Of a DNA stretch of 32,072 bases, positions 25,275 to 32,072 are shown piece by piece; positions within the stretch are counted from its first letter, which is position 1; each line of letters starts with the position of its first letter. A program made the position numbers and the translations under genes. Below the pieces are notes generated by a model, which saw only the letters and a list, made by a program, of their open reading frames with translations, had not been told where the DNA came from and made no database searches. Origin of the DNA: Rhodospirillaceae bacterium UBA6219 (GTDB taxonomy: Bacteria; Pseudomonadota; Alphaproteobacteria; Rhodospirillales; Magnetospirillaceae); contig DISD01000095.1 of the NCBI GenBank assembly GCA_002435715.1, positions 1 through 32,072 of the forward strand, given 5' to 3'.

Positions 25275-27796
25275 TGGGCATGGCCTGGCGCCTGGCCCGG
25301 CGGGAATTGCGCGGTGGGCTGAAGGGCTTTCGCATCCTGGTCGCCTGTCTGGCCCTGGGGGTGGCGGCCATCGCCGCTTCGGGGTCGTTGAAGGCGGCCT
25401 TTCACCGCGCCTTGGCCGAGGATGCCCGCGCCATCCTGGGCGGCGATGTGGAATTGCGCCAATCCTATGTGCCGTTGGCAGCGGACCAATTGGCGCTGTT
25501 GTCCCGTTACGGAAGTGTATCGACGGTGTCGGACATGCGGGCCATGGCGCGGGCTGGCGACAAGCGGCGGTTGGTCGAACTGAAAGGCGTCGACAGCGCC
25601 TATCCCTTGGCGGGCACGTTGCGAACCGAACCGAGTTTGCCGCTGCCGACCCTGTTGGAAACCCACGACGGTACCGCTGGGGCGGCGACGGACGCCCATT
25701 TGTTGGACGCCCTGGGAATCGGCTTGGGTGATGTGGTCCAGGTGGGGGACGCCAGCTTCCAGATCCGCGCCATCATCATGGCCGAGCCCGACCGGGTGGC
25801 CAATGCCCTGTCCTTCGGCCCACGTCTGCTGGTGTCCCAGGACGCAATCGCCACCACCGGCTTGTTGTTGCCCGGTTCCCTGATCCGCTGGGGCACCCGA
25901 TTGGCCCTGGCCCCCGGTGCCGATCTGGCCGGGGTCAAGGCGGCACTGGCACAAGATTTCCCCGACGCGCCGTTTTCGTGGCGCGACACCACCGAGGCCG
26001 CCCCCGGCCTGGACCGTATCTTGGACAATCTGGCGGCCTTCCTGACCCTGGTGGGACTGACCGCGCTGTTGGTGGGCGGCATCGGCATCGCCAATGCGGT
26101 CAAGGCCTATCTGGACGGCAAGCTGGCCAATATCGCCATCTTGAAGGCCTTGGGGGCGCCGTCGCGACAGATCGGTGCCGGGTACGGCCTGTTGATCGGT
26201 TCCTTGGCCTTGTTGGGGATCGTTGTGGGCTTGGCCATCGGTGCCGTGGCCCCTTGGGCCTTGGTGCGGATCGCCGGCGAATCCCTGCCCTTGGCGGCAC
26301 GGGTCGGGCTTTATCCCGGCCCCTTGATGCAGGCTGCCGGCTTTGGGGTGCTGACCGCCGCCACTTTTGCCTTGTGGCCGTTGTCCCAGGCGGCACGAAT
26401 TCCCGTCACGTCCTTGTTCCGCTCTCGTATCGAGCCTTTGAGCGGGCGGCCCTCTGCCCTGATGCTGACCATCCTGGCGGTTTCGGCCCTGGGCTTGGCC
26501 GCCTTGGCGGTCCTGGGGGCCGACCGGCGGGATCTGGCGGCGGTTTTCGTGCTCGCCGCTTTGGCCCTGTTGGCTTTGTTCCGGGTGATGGCCTGGGCGT
26601 TGTCACGGCTGGCCGCCTTGGCGGCCAAGCAGCGGCGGGGCATGTTCGCCCGTCCCGCCGCACGGGTCGCCTTGGCCAATCTGCATCGGCCGGGGTCGTC
26701 GGTGGTGTCCATGGTGCTGTCTTTGGGCCTGGGTCTGACGGTGCTGGTGACCATCGCCCTGATCGAGGGCAATCTGGCCCGGCAATTCGGCCAGACCCTG
26801 CCGGCCCGAGCGCCGAGCTTCTATTTCATCGACCTGCAGCCCGACCAGACACAGGAATTCGATGCCCTGGTCCACGCCGCCGCCCCGGGGGCCGAGGTGG
26901 AAAAGGCCCCGATGGTGCGCGGCCGCATCACCCATATCAAAGGCTTGGCGGCCGAATCTGCACAGGTGGCCCCCGAAGTGCAATGGGCGCTGCGGGGTGA
27001 TCGCGGCCTGACCGCCGCCGCCAAACAACCCCCGCATGCGGTGCTGGCGGCGGGACAATGGTGGGCGGCGGATTATGCCGGCCCGCCCTTGGTGTCGGTG
27101 GATGCCGGCCTGGCCAAGGGCATGGGGCTGCAGGTGGGCGACACGCTGGCGGTCAACGTCTTGGGCCGCGAATTGAACCTGACGGTGGCCAATCTGCGGC
27201 AAGTGGAATGGGCCAGCCTGAACATGAATTTCGCCCTGATCCTGTCGCCCAATGCCCTGGCCGGGGCGCCCTTCATCCATATCGCCACCGTCCATGCGCC
27301 CGAAGCCGAGGAAAACGCCGTGGAACGGGCCATCAGCGACCATCTGTCCAATGTGTCGGCCATCCGGGTCAAGGAAGCCCTGGTCCAGGTGCGCGCCATG
27401 ATCGACAACGCCGATCTGGCGGTGCGTCTGGCCGGCATGGTCACCCTGGCGGCCGGCGCCTTGGTGCTGGGCGGCGCGGTGATGGCCGGTCATCGAAAGC
27501 GGGTCCGCGAAGCGGTTATCCTGAAGGTGCTGGGGGCCAGCCGGGCCGAATTGTGGCGGGCCTGGATGCTGGAATTCGGCATCATCGGTGCCGTCACCGG
27601 CTTGGCGGCGGCGGGTTTCGGGTCTGCTGCCGCTTGGGCCATCTTGGTCCATGTCATGCGTGCCGACTGGACCTTCCTGCCCGGATTGACGCTGGCAACC
27701 TTGGGAATTTGCATGGTCGCCGCGCTGATGGCCGGTTTCGCCGGCGCCTTCGTGGCACTTCGCCGTCCCGCCGCCCCGGTGTTACGCGAAGAGTAA
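25274..27796 (+). CDS. ybbP: FtsX-like ABC transporter permease (YbbP type)
   Basis: 840 residues from ATG 25274, which overlaps the ybbA stop (TGATG); GTG 25271 is possible. One N-terminal membrane segment (about 17-35), a periplasmic domain (about 40-240), then three membrane segments (about 253-275, 305-330 and 350-375), a second set (about 400-440 and 480-500), a second periplasmic domain, and a final FtsX unit of three segments (about 720-830). This double FtsX layout with 10 segments is that of YbbP. It is coupled to ybbA by stop/start overlap. Known members export or extract lipid-like molecules, but the function of YbbP is unproven. Confidence 0.93.
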   Translation: MGMAWRLARRELRGGLKGFRILVACLALGVAAIAASGSLKAAFHRALAEDARAILGGDVELRQSYVPLAADQLALLSRYGSVSTVSDMRAMARAGDKRRLVELKGVDSAYPLAGTLRTEPSLPLPTLLETHDGTAGAATDAHLLDALGIGLGDVVQVGDASFQIRAIIMAEPDRVANALSFGPRLLVSQDAIATTGLLLPGSLIRWGTRLALAPGADLAGVKAALAQDFPDAPFSWRDTTEAAPGLDRILDNLAAFLTLVGLTALLVGGIGIANAVKAYLDGKLANIAILKALGAPSRQIGAGYGLLIGSLALLGIVVGLAIGAVAPWALVRIAGESLPLAARVGLYPGPLMQAAGFGVLTAATFALWPLSQAARIPVTSLFRSRIEPLSGRPSALMLTILAVSALGLAALAVLGADRRDLAAVFVLAALALLALFRVMAWALSRLAALAAKQRRGMFARPAARVALANLHRPGSSVVSMVLSLGLGLTVLVTIALIEGNLARQFGQTLPARAPSFYFIDLQPDQTQEFDALVHAAAPGAEVEKAPMVRGRITHIKGLAAESAQVAPEVQWALRGDRGLTAAAKQPPHAVLAAGQWWAADYAGPPLVSVDAGLAKGMGLQVGDTLAVNVLGRELNLTVANLRQVEWASLNMNFALILSPNALAGAPFIHIATVHAPEAEENAVERAISDHLSNVSAIRVKEALVQVRAMIDNADLAVRLAGMVTLAAGALVLGGAVMAGHRKRVREAVILKVLGASRAELWRAWMLEFGIIGAVTGLAAAGFGSAAAWAILVHVMRADWTFLPGLTLATLGICMVAALMAGFAGAFVALRRPAAPVLREE

Positions 27797-27819
27797 AGAG
27801 CTGCAATGATTCACCTATT

Positions 27820-27849
27820 CTTGACGAGCCGGCGTTATCATCCAACATA
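27820..27849 (+). promoter_or_regulatory. Candidate promoter of the hsp20-DUF1150 unit
   Basis: CTTGACG with TTGACG at 27821-27826, a 17-bp spacer and AACATA (27844-27849). The CTTGA -35 suits both the housekeeping factor and the heat-shock factor RpoH. The -10 is poor for either. It leaves a leader of about 93 bases before hsp20. Confidence 0.4.
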
Positions 27850-27856
27850 AGAGGAC

Positions 27857-27949
27857 AAGGCGGTGCCGCGTTCTTGGGACAGGGCCGCCGATGCCGGGTG
27901 CCGCAAGGGCCCGAAAGCTCTCTCGCTCAGATCCCGAGGAGGAGAAACC
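27857..27949 (+). promoter_or_regulatory. Structured 5' leader of hsp20, possible ROSE-type RNA thermometer
   Basis: The leader is GC-rich and can fold (GGCGG near 27859 with CCGCC near 27875-27880). Near the start codon, UCGCU (27923-27927), which fits the UYGCU motif of ROSE elements, lies nine bases before the Shine-Dalgarno AGGAGGAG (27937-27944). CUCUCUCG (27919-27926, approximately) can pair with the Shine-Dalgarno region if two G residues bulge, a feature also seen in ROSE hairpins. ROSE thermometers are known upstream of small heat shock genes in alphaproteobacteria. Not folded computationally. Confidence 0.4.
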
Positions 27950-28456
27950 ATGAGCCGTATGTCCGCCTTCAATTCCCCGCTTTTGTTGGGCTTCGACCAT
28001 TTCGAGCGCGTACTCGACCGTGTCGCCAAAAGTCAGGGCGAAGGCTATCCCCCCTATAACATCGAACAGATCGGTGAAAACGGCCTGCGCATCACGCTGG
28101 CTGTCGCGGGCTTTTCCATGGACGATTTGGCCGTCGGTCTGGAAGACAACCAATTGATCATCCGTGGCCGCCAGGGTGAAGACGACCCCAGCCGCATCTT
28201 CCTGCATCGTGGCATTGCCGCCCGCCAGTTCCAGCGCGCTTTCGTGCTGGCCGAAGGCATCGAAGTCCAGGGCGCCACCTTGGATAACGGCCTGTTGCAC
28301 ATCGATTTGTATCGCCCGCGTCCCGAGCCTCGGGTGAAAAGCATTCCCATCAATGGCGGGTCCCGCAGCCCCTTGGGCGAAACCGGTCCGCGCACCATCG
28401 ACGTGGCCGACGAGGATGTCCGCCGCGTGCACTCCAAGGCCAGAAGCGGCCAGTAA
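27950..28456 (+). CDS. Small heat shock protein, Hsp20/IbpA family
   Basis: 168 residues from the ATG at 27950, which has a strong GAGGAGGAG ribosome binding site. The alpha-crystallin domain spans about 35-135: YPPYNIEQIGENGLRITLAV, then EDNQLIIRGRQ, FLHRGIAARQFQRAFVLAEGIEV and a closing LDNGLLHIDLYRP. FLHRGIA-R-F-R-F-L is diagnostic of the IbpA branch. Such ATP-independent chaperones bind unfolding proteins in the cytoplasm and hand them to DnaK/ClpB. The C-terminal tail has an IPI motif (Ile-Pro-Ile near 139) used for oligomer contacts, followed by an unusually long polar extension of about 30 residues. A DUF1150 gene follows 12 bases later. Confidence 0.95.
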   Translation: MSRMSAFNSPLLLGFDHFERVLDRVAKSQGEGYPPYNIEQIGENGLRITLAVAGFSMDDLAVGLEDNQLIIRGRQGEDDPSRIFLHRGIAARQFQRAFVLAEGIEVQGATLDNGLLHIDLYRPRPEPRVKSIPINGGSRSPLGETGPRTIDVADEDVRRVHSKARSGQ

Positions 28457-28468
28457 CGGAGGTCCCAA

Positions 28469-28705
28469 ATGAGACACGAATTCGATCACGACCCGCTGCC
28501 GCCGCTGACCCACAGTATGAGCGCCGCCGATTTCGCCGCCTGGGGCACCCCGGGTCTGGCCTTCGTCAAACGCGTGGTGGTGGACAACGAAACCAGCTGG
28601 TCCATTCATGCCGCCGACGGCACCGCCATCGGTGTCGCCCCCAACCGCGAAGTGGCTCTGGCCGCCATCGTCCAGCACGAACTGGAACCCGCCAGCGTGC
28701 ACTAA
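28469..28705 (+). CDS. DUF1150 protein
   Basis: 78 residues. The core LTHSMSAADFAAWGTPGLAFVK and a second half IHAADGTAIGVAPNREVALAAIVQHELEP match DUF1150 as I know it from alphaproteobacteria, where it is regularly the gene after an Hsp20 gene. Function unknown. The association suggests a role in heat stress or in helping the chaperone. GGAGG precedes the ATG by six bases. It is soluble, without signal peptide or membrane segment. Confidence 0.88.
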   Translation: MRHEFDHDPLPPLTHSMSAADFAAWGTPGLAFVKRVVVDNETSWSIHAADGTAIGVAPNREVALAAIVQHELEPASVH

Positions 28706-28719
28706 TCAAACGGGACAAA

Positions 28720-28741
28720 GCGAAGGGACAGGTCCCTTCGC
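28720..28741 (+). terminator. Hairpin after the DUF1150 gene
   Basis: A 10-bp perfect stem (28720-28729 with 28732-28741) with a minimal loop lies 14 bases after the stop codon. There is no T tract on the plus strand, so it may stabilise the 3' end rather than terminate alone. Confidence 0.5.
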
Positions 28742-28772
28742 GCATCCCTGTTTGTTGGGGTGATGGGCAAAG

Positions 28773-28797
28773 AAAAAGGCCGGCGTTGCCGCCGGCC
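28773..28797 (-). terminator. Rho-independent terminator of malyl-CoA lyase gene
   Basis: On the minus strand an 8-bp all-GC stem (28790-28797 with 28778-28785) and a GCAA loop is followed by five T residues (28773-28777). It begins 27 bases after the stop of the leftward lyase gene. Confidence 0.92.
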
Positions 28798-28824
28798 CTG
28801 ATCTTGGGTCGCTGAGGGCGGGCC

Positions 28825-29874
28825 TTACAGGCCGTACTTTTCCGCCATCACCGGGTCCTTGGCGGCGACCACCCGGGCCAGGTCGACGATGACCTTGGCT
28901 TGCTTCCAGGTGGCGTCGTCCTGCATCTTGCCGTCGATCATCACCGCGCCGGTGCCGTCGGGCATGGCGTCCAGGATCTTCTTGGCGAAGATCACTTCGT
29001 CGGCATCGGGGCTGAACACCTTCTTGGCGATGTCGATCTGGCTGGGATGCAGGCTCCAGGCGCCGGCGCAGCCCAGCAGGAAGGCGTTGCGGAACTGGGC
29101 TTCGCAGGCCGGGCTGTCCGAGAAATCGCCGAACGGGCCATAGAACGCCTTGATGCCGGCCGATTGGCAGGCGTCGACCATCTTGGCCACGGTGTAATGC
29201 CACAGATCCTGTTGGAACAGGGTACGCGGCGCGTCACCGGCGGCATCTTGCAACACGCCATAGAACGGATGACCGCCGCCGACACGGGTGGTCTTCATGC
29301 CGCGCGACGCCGCCAGATCGGCCGGGCCCAGGCTCATGCCGTGCATGCGGGGGCTGGCTTGGGCGATGGCGGCGACGTTTTCGACGCCCAACGCGGTTTC
29401 CAAGATGGCGTGGATCATGATCGGGCGCTTGACGCCATGCTTGGCTTCCAACTGGGCCAGCAACTGGTCCAGGTAATGGATGTCCCACGGGCCTTCCACC
29501 TTGGGCAGCATGATGACGTCCAGCTTGTCGCCGGCTTCGGCGACCAAGGTGGTGACATCGTCCAGGAACCACGGGCTGTTCAGGCAGTTGACGCGGGTCC
29601 ACAGACCGGTGCCGCACGACGCGTCCCAGGCCTTGGCCACTTCGACGAAACCGGCGCGCGCCGCTTCCTTGGCATCGGCGGGAATGGCGTCTTCCAGGTT
29701 GCCCAGCAGCACGTCGACGTTCTTGGCCATGTCACCCGCCTTGGCCCGCATCTTTTCCACATGCGGCGGGAAGAAGTGGATCATGCGTTCCAATTTCACC
29801 GGCAGCTCGCGATAGGGGGCGGGCGCACCGATGGCCAGCGGCTCGAAGAACTTGCGGGGCGGCTTGATGGACAT
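28825..29874 (-). CDS. mcl: L-malyl-CoA / beta-methylmalyl-CoA lyase
   Basis: 349 residues from ATG 29874 with AGAGGA nine bases upstream; the frame continues open but without likeness to the family. The CitE-like barrel is visible: PPHVEKMRAKAGDMAKNVDVLLGNLEDAIP (Glu-Asp metal region), WTRVNCLNSPWFLDD, DVIMLPKVEGPWDI, IHAILETALGVENVAAIA, MHGMSLGPADLAASRGM, and WSLHPSQIDIAKKVFSP near the end. The enzyme reversibly splits malyl-CoA to acetyl-CoA plus glyoxylate and beta-methylmalyl-CoA to propionyl-CoA plus glyoxylate, a step of the ethylmalonyl-CoA pathway. A methylmalonyl-CoA mutase gene lies nearby on the other strand. A 19-bp inverted repeat lies upstream and a clean terminator downstream. 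Confidence 0.93.
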   Translation of the reverse strand: MSIKPPRKFFEPLAIGAPAPYRELPVKLERMIHFFPPHVEKMRAKAGDMAKNVDVLLGNLEDAIPADAKEAARAGFVEVAKAWDASCGTGLWTRVNCLNSPWFLDDVTTLVAEAGDKLDVIMLPKVEGPWDIHYLDQLLAQLEAKHGVKRPIMIHAILETALGVENVAAIAQASPRMHGMSLGPADLAASRGMKTTRVGGGHPFYGVLQDAAGDAPRTLFQQDLWHYTVAKMVDACQSAGIKAFYGPFGDFSDSPACEAQFRNAFLLGCAGAWSLHPSQIDIAKKVFSPDADEVIFAKKILDAMPDGTGAVMIDGKMQDDATWKQAKVIVDLARVVAAKDPVMAEKYGL

Positions 29875-29907
29875 AATGCGCAATCCTCTTTCGGCAAAAA
29901 CGAATTG

Positions 29908-29926
29908 GACGCAATAATGATGCGTC
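29908..29926. promoter_or_regulatory. Inverted repeat upstream of mcl (candidate operator)
   Basis: GACGCA-N7-TGCGTC, perfect 6-bp arms, lying 34-52 bases upstream of the mcl start codon, where a promoter would be. No regulator gene is nearby and I do not recognise the motif. Confidence 0.4.
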
Positions 29927-29957
29927 ATACTGCGCCGCACAAGAGGAATGTTGCCGC

Positions 29958-30857
29958 TTACCAGCCGCGCTTCAGCCCATGGGCGATTTCGGCGTAATCG
30001 GCTTCGTTGTCGGGGCACAACACGCCGTGGCGCATCAGGAAATCCATGATCACCAGGTTGACGTTGAACTTGAAGTCCTGGGTGGTGCGGATGCGGTGCA
30101 CCACTTCCTCGACGTCCATCAGGGTGAAATGCTCGACCTCGCCATCGGTGTTGTTGGGGATGAAGCCGGCCGGTATTTCCAGGTCATAGCAATACATGAC
30201 GTCCGGCTTCAGGCCCCATTGGTCTTCCAGGCAATAGGAAATGACCCCCACCGGCTTGGCGGTGCGGGCCAGGGTCTCGGGGATGTCGGCTTCCTCGGCG
30301 GCTTCCTTGACCAGATTGTCCATCAAGGACAGATGCGCCGGTTGGCCGCCGGCCACTAAATTGTCCAGCTTGCCGGGTGCCACCGCCTTGTCCACGGCGC
30401 GCTTGGCCACCCACAATTTCAGTTTGTGGCCGTCGTGCACGAAGCCGTTGACGTGGACGCCGAAGGCGCGCACCCCGAACAGGCTGACCACGCCGCGATC
30501 CAGGGTCATCAACGGTTGATCGGAAAACCGCCGCGCGACGCGATAACGTTCACCACGCAAGGACGGGGTGTTCCATTGCGCCGATAGTTCCTGGCAGACC
30601 CGGTCCGCCGCCTGCGAGCGGGTTTCGGGGTCGGTCAGCTTGCGGTTGACGCACACCGCTTCAGTGGTGACCGAGAAGGTGTCGGGGTGGTGTTCCAGGT
30701 GCCACGCCACGTCGCCGCGCACCCAACCCACATGGTGGTCGGCCACCACGAAGGGTCGGAAGCGGTCCAAATCATGGCGGTTGCAGGCGGCGATGTGATC
30801 CAGGAAAGCCATGACGGAAGCAAAACGCAAAGCGCATAGGACGGTCAAGGGCATCAT
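29958..30857 (-). CDS. DUF4743 / Nudix hydrolase family protein
   Basis: 299 residues from ATG 30857, chosen for AAGGGA upstream; ATG 30812 (MAFLDHIAACNRHDL) has no binding site but fits the family start better. The N-terminal half (DRFRPFVVADHHVGWV) is the DUF4743 module also found before thiamine pyrophosphokinase in fungal TNR3. The Nudix box is GGQPAHLSLMDNLVKEAAEEADI, a variant with Lys for Arg but with the metal-binding EE intact. Related proteins hydrolyse oxidised thiamine diphosphate derivatives, so housecleaning of damaged cofactor is the best guess. It is divergent from the mutase gene and precedes mcl on the same strand by 83 bases. Confidence 0.87.
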   Translation of the reverse strand: MMPLTVLCALRFASVMAFLDHIAACNRHDLDRFRPFVVADHHVGWVRGDVAWHLEHHPDTFSVTTEAVCVNRKLTDPETRSQAADRVCQELSAQWNTPSLRGERYRVARRFSDQPLMTLDRGVVSLFGVRAFGVHVNGFVHDGHKLKLWVAKRAVDKAVAPGKLDNLVAGGQPAHLSLMDNLVKEAAEEADIPETLARTAKPVGVISYCLEDQWGLKPDVMYCYDLEIPAGFIPNNTDGEVEHFTLMDVEEVVHRIRTTQDFKFNVNLVIMDFLMRHGVLCPDNEADYAEIAHGLKRGW

Positions 30858-30916
30858 GGCTGTCCCTTGGGGTTTGCATGGCCGTGCACAACCAACCCTT
30901 GAGGTGCAGGAAAAAC

Positions 30917-30948
30917 CGGCAGTCCGTGACCGAAATGCCGATTTTTTT
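30917..30948 (+). terminator. Terminator-like hairpin in the leader region of the mutase gene
   Basis: CGGCA (30917-30921) pairs with TGCCG (30936-30940) across a 14-base interior that may itself form GTC/GAC, followed by A and seven T residues (30942-30948). No gene lies upstream on the plus strand in this gap, so it would end only a short transcript starting near 30860-30900. It may be fortuitous. Confidence 0.3.
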
Positions 30949-30984
30949 ATTGCGATTTCAGGCGGCTAGACTCCTTGCCAAGAA

Positions 30985-31013
30985 TGGACGTAAGGATACC
31001 CAGCGGCTATACT
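30985..31013 (+). promoter_or_regulatory. Candidate promoter of the methylmalonyl-CoA mutase gene
   Basis: TGGACG (30985-30990), a 17-bp spacer and TATACT (31008-31013). Transcription would begin near 31020, giving a leader of about 38 bases with GGAGG before the ATG. Confidence 0.5.
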
Positions 31014-31057
31014 CCGCGCCTCTCGGGGTTGAAACAAAAGGTTTCTGGAGGAAAAAG

Positions 31058-32072
31058 ATGAGCGAGTTCCCGAAAAAGACCCTTGCCGATTGGGATGCTC
31101 TGGCGTCCAAGGATTTGAAGGGCGCGTCGCCGGAAACCCTGAACTGGGAAACCCCCGAAGGCATCGTCGTCAAGCCGCTTTACACCGCCGCCGATCTGGA
31201 AGGCATGGAAGCCCAGGACACCCTGCCCGGCTTCCCGCCTTTCCTGCGTGGGCCGCGCGCCACCATGTACGCGGCCAAGCCGTGGACGGTGCGTCAGTAT
31301 GCCGGCTTCTCGACCGCCGAGGAATCCAACGCTTTCTATCGCAAGAACCTGGCTGCCGGTCAGCAGGGTATCTCGGTGGCTTTCGATCTGGCCACCCATC
31401 GCGGTTATGATTCCGATCACCCCCGTGTGGTCGGCGACGTGGGCAAGGCCGGTGTCGCCATCGATTCGGTGGAAGACATGAAGATCCTGTTCGACGGCAT
31501 CCCGCTCGACAAGATGTCGGTCTCCATGACCATGAACGGCGCCGTCCTGCCCGTGCTGGCCGGCTATATCGTCGCCGCCGAGGAACAGGGCGTTTCCCAG
31601 GACAAGCTGTCTGGCACCATCCAGAACGACATCCTGAAGGAATTCATGGTCCGCAACACCTATATCTATCCGCCGGGACCGTCCATGCGGATCATCGCGG
31701 ACATCATCGAGTACACCTCGAAGAACATGCCCAAGTTCAACTCGATCTCGATTTCCGGCTACCACATGCAGGAAGCCGGCGCCACCGCCGTTCAGGAACT
31801 GGCCTTCACCCTGGCCGATGGTCTGGAATATGTGCGCGCCGCCCTGGGCCGTGGCCTGAAGATCGACGATTTCGCCGGCCGTTTGTCCTTCTTCTGGGCC
31901 ATCGGCATGAACTTCTTCATGGAAGTCGCCAAGATGCGGGCCGGTCGCTTGTTGTGGGCCCGCATCATCAAGCAGTTCGATCCGCAAAAGCCGTCCTCGA
32001 TGGCGCTGCGCACCCACTGCCAGACCTCGGGCGTGTCGCTGACCGAAAAGGACGCCTACAACAACGTCATCC
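31058..32072 (+). CDS. Methylmalonyl-CoA mutase, large subunit (5' part)
   Basis: 338 codons are present before the window ends. The start has GGAGG eight bases upstream. RGPRATMYAAKPWTVRQYAGF, GISVAFDLATHRGYDSDHPR, MSVSMTMNGAVLP, GTIQNDILKEFMVRNTYIYP and SISGYHMQEAGAT are the substrate-barrel motifs of the adenosylcobalamin-dependent mutase. From memory of the Propionibacterium enzyme, Tyr81, Arg199 and His236 correspond to its Tyr89, Arg207 and His244. It isomerises methylmalonyl-CoA to succinyl-CoA. Ethylmalonyl-CoA mutase is a paralogue but these motifs fit the methylmalonyl type. No small subunit gene precedes it, so this is probably the fused single-chain form; the B12-binding domain lies outside the window. 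Confidence 0.93.
   Translation, partial: MSEFPKKTLADWDALASKDLKGASPETLNWETPEGIVVKPLYTAADLEGMEAQDTLPGFPPFLRGPRATMYAAKPWTVRQYAGFSTAEESNAFYRKNLAAGQQGISVAFDLATHRGYDSDHPRVVGDVGKAGVAIDSVEDMKILFDGIPLDKMSVSMTMNGAVLPVLAGYIVAAEEQGVSQDKLSGTIQNDILKEFMVRNTYIYPPGPSMRIIADIIEYTSKNMPKFNSISISGYHMQEAGATAVQELAFTLADGLEYVRAALGRGLKIDDFAGRLSFFWAIGMNFFMEVAKMRAGRLLWARIIKQFDPQKPSSMALRTHCQTSGVSLTEKDAYNNVI

Noticed and set aside
30871..30891. TTTGCA-N6-TGCACAA imperfect repeat before the mutase gene as a PccR/ScfR-type site
   Set aside because: Only one half resembles the TTTGCAAA type motif I remember and the arms are out of register by one base.
30858..31057. Cobalamin riboswitch before the B12-dependent mutase gene
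   Set aside because: The gap has no B12-box-like sequence and only a single small hairpin.
1..32072. CRISPR array, insertion sequence, tRNA, rRNA or attachment site
   Set aside because: No regularly spaced repeats, transposase or integrase frames, cloverleaf or rRNA-like sequence were seen on either strand.

Overview
The window is about 32 kb of GC-rich (clearly above 60% by eye) chromosomal DNA from an alphaproteobacterium, most likely a member of the Rhodospirillales close to Magnetospirillum. The indications are the gene families and their order (nfu, usp, trpS, murJ, glnD, mutS), an Hsp20 gene followed by a DUF1150 gene, malyl-CoA lyase close to methylmalonyl-CoA mutase, and a likely Irr operator. 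Genus level is inference. I see no insertion sequence, integrase, phage gene, CRISPR array, tRNA or rRNA. This is a core-genome region, not an island.

Layout. 1-1200: the 3' end of pnp with its terminator, then an L,D-transpeptidase lipoprotein gene and a hairpin-rich 3' region ending in a strong bidirectional terminator. 1205-10878: a leftward block read as mutS (with a tiny overlapping membrane-peptide frame), glnD, murJ, trpS, usp and nfu. It covers mismatch repair, PII uridylylation, lipid II flipping, tryptophan charging, stress and Fe-S assembly. nfu appears to have its own promoter overlapped by an Irr-box-like palindrome. 11008-15332: rightward genes for a small YflT-like membrane protein, the malic enzyme/PTA fusion MaeB, and a PhoR-like histidine kinase without an adjacent regulator. 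15284-17140: leftward zinc-ribbon protein and a GGT/oxamate-amidohydrolase-like Ntn hydrolase. 17276-20176: gpt, a small ribbon-helix-helix protein on the other strand, and a class A penicillin-binding protein.

20243-21688 encodes an unrecognised protein that looks like a degenerate GGDEF-EAL pair. Convergent to it are a lipoprotein gene and the overlapping set tesA, FIST, thpR (leftward). tesA is divergent from, and overlaps at the start codon with, a YbbA/YbbP-type ABC exporter pair. 27950-28705: an Hsp20 gene with a possible ROSE-type RNA thermometer, and DUF1150. 28825-32072: malyl-CoA lyase (leftward, with an inverted repeat upstream and a clean terminator), a DUF4743/Nudix protein (leftward) and the first 338 codons of methylmalonyl-CoA mutase (rightward, cut by the window end).

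How the genes work together: MaeB, Mcl and MCM fit a C2/C3-acid lifestyle. Mcl makes or uses propionyl-CoA plus glyoxylate, MCM takes methylmalonyl-CoA to succinyl-CoA, and MaeB drains C4 to pyruvate, as in the ethylmalonyl-CoA pathway. The rest of that pathway is not in view. Ldt, MurJ and PBP1 are all peptidoglycan functions but lie in separate transcription units. No clearly new multi-gene system is present. The best leads are regulatory (Irr box at nfu, thermometer at hsp20, inverted repeat at mcl), the degenerate GGDEF-EAL protein, and a 29-residue membrane peptide overlapping the end of mutS.
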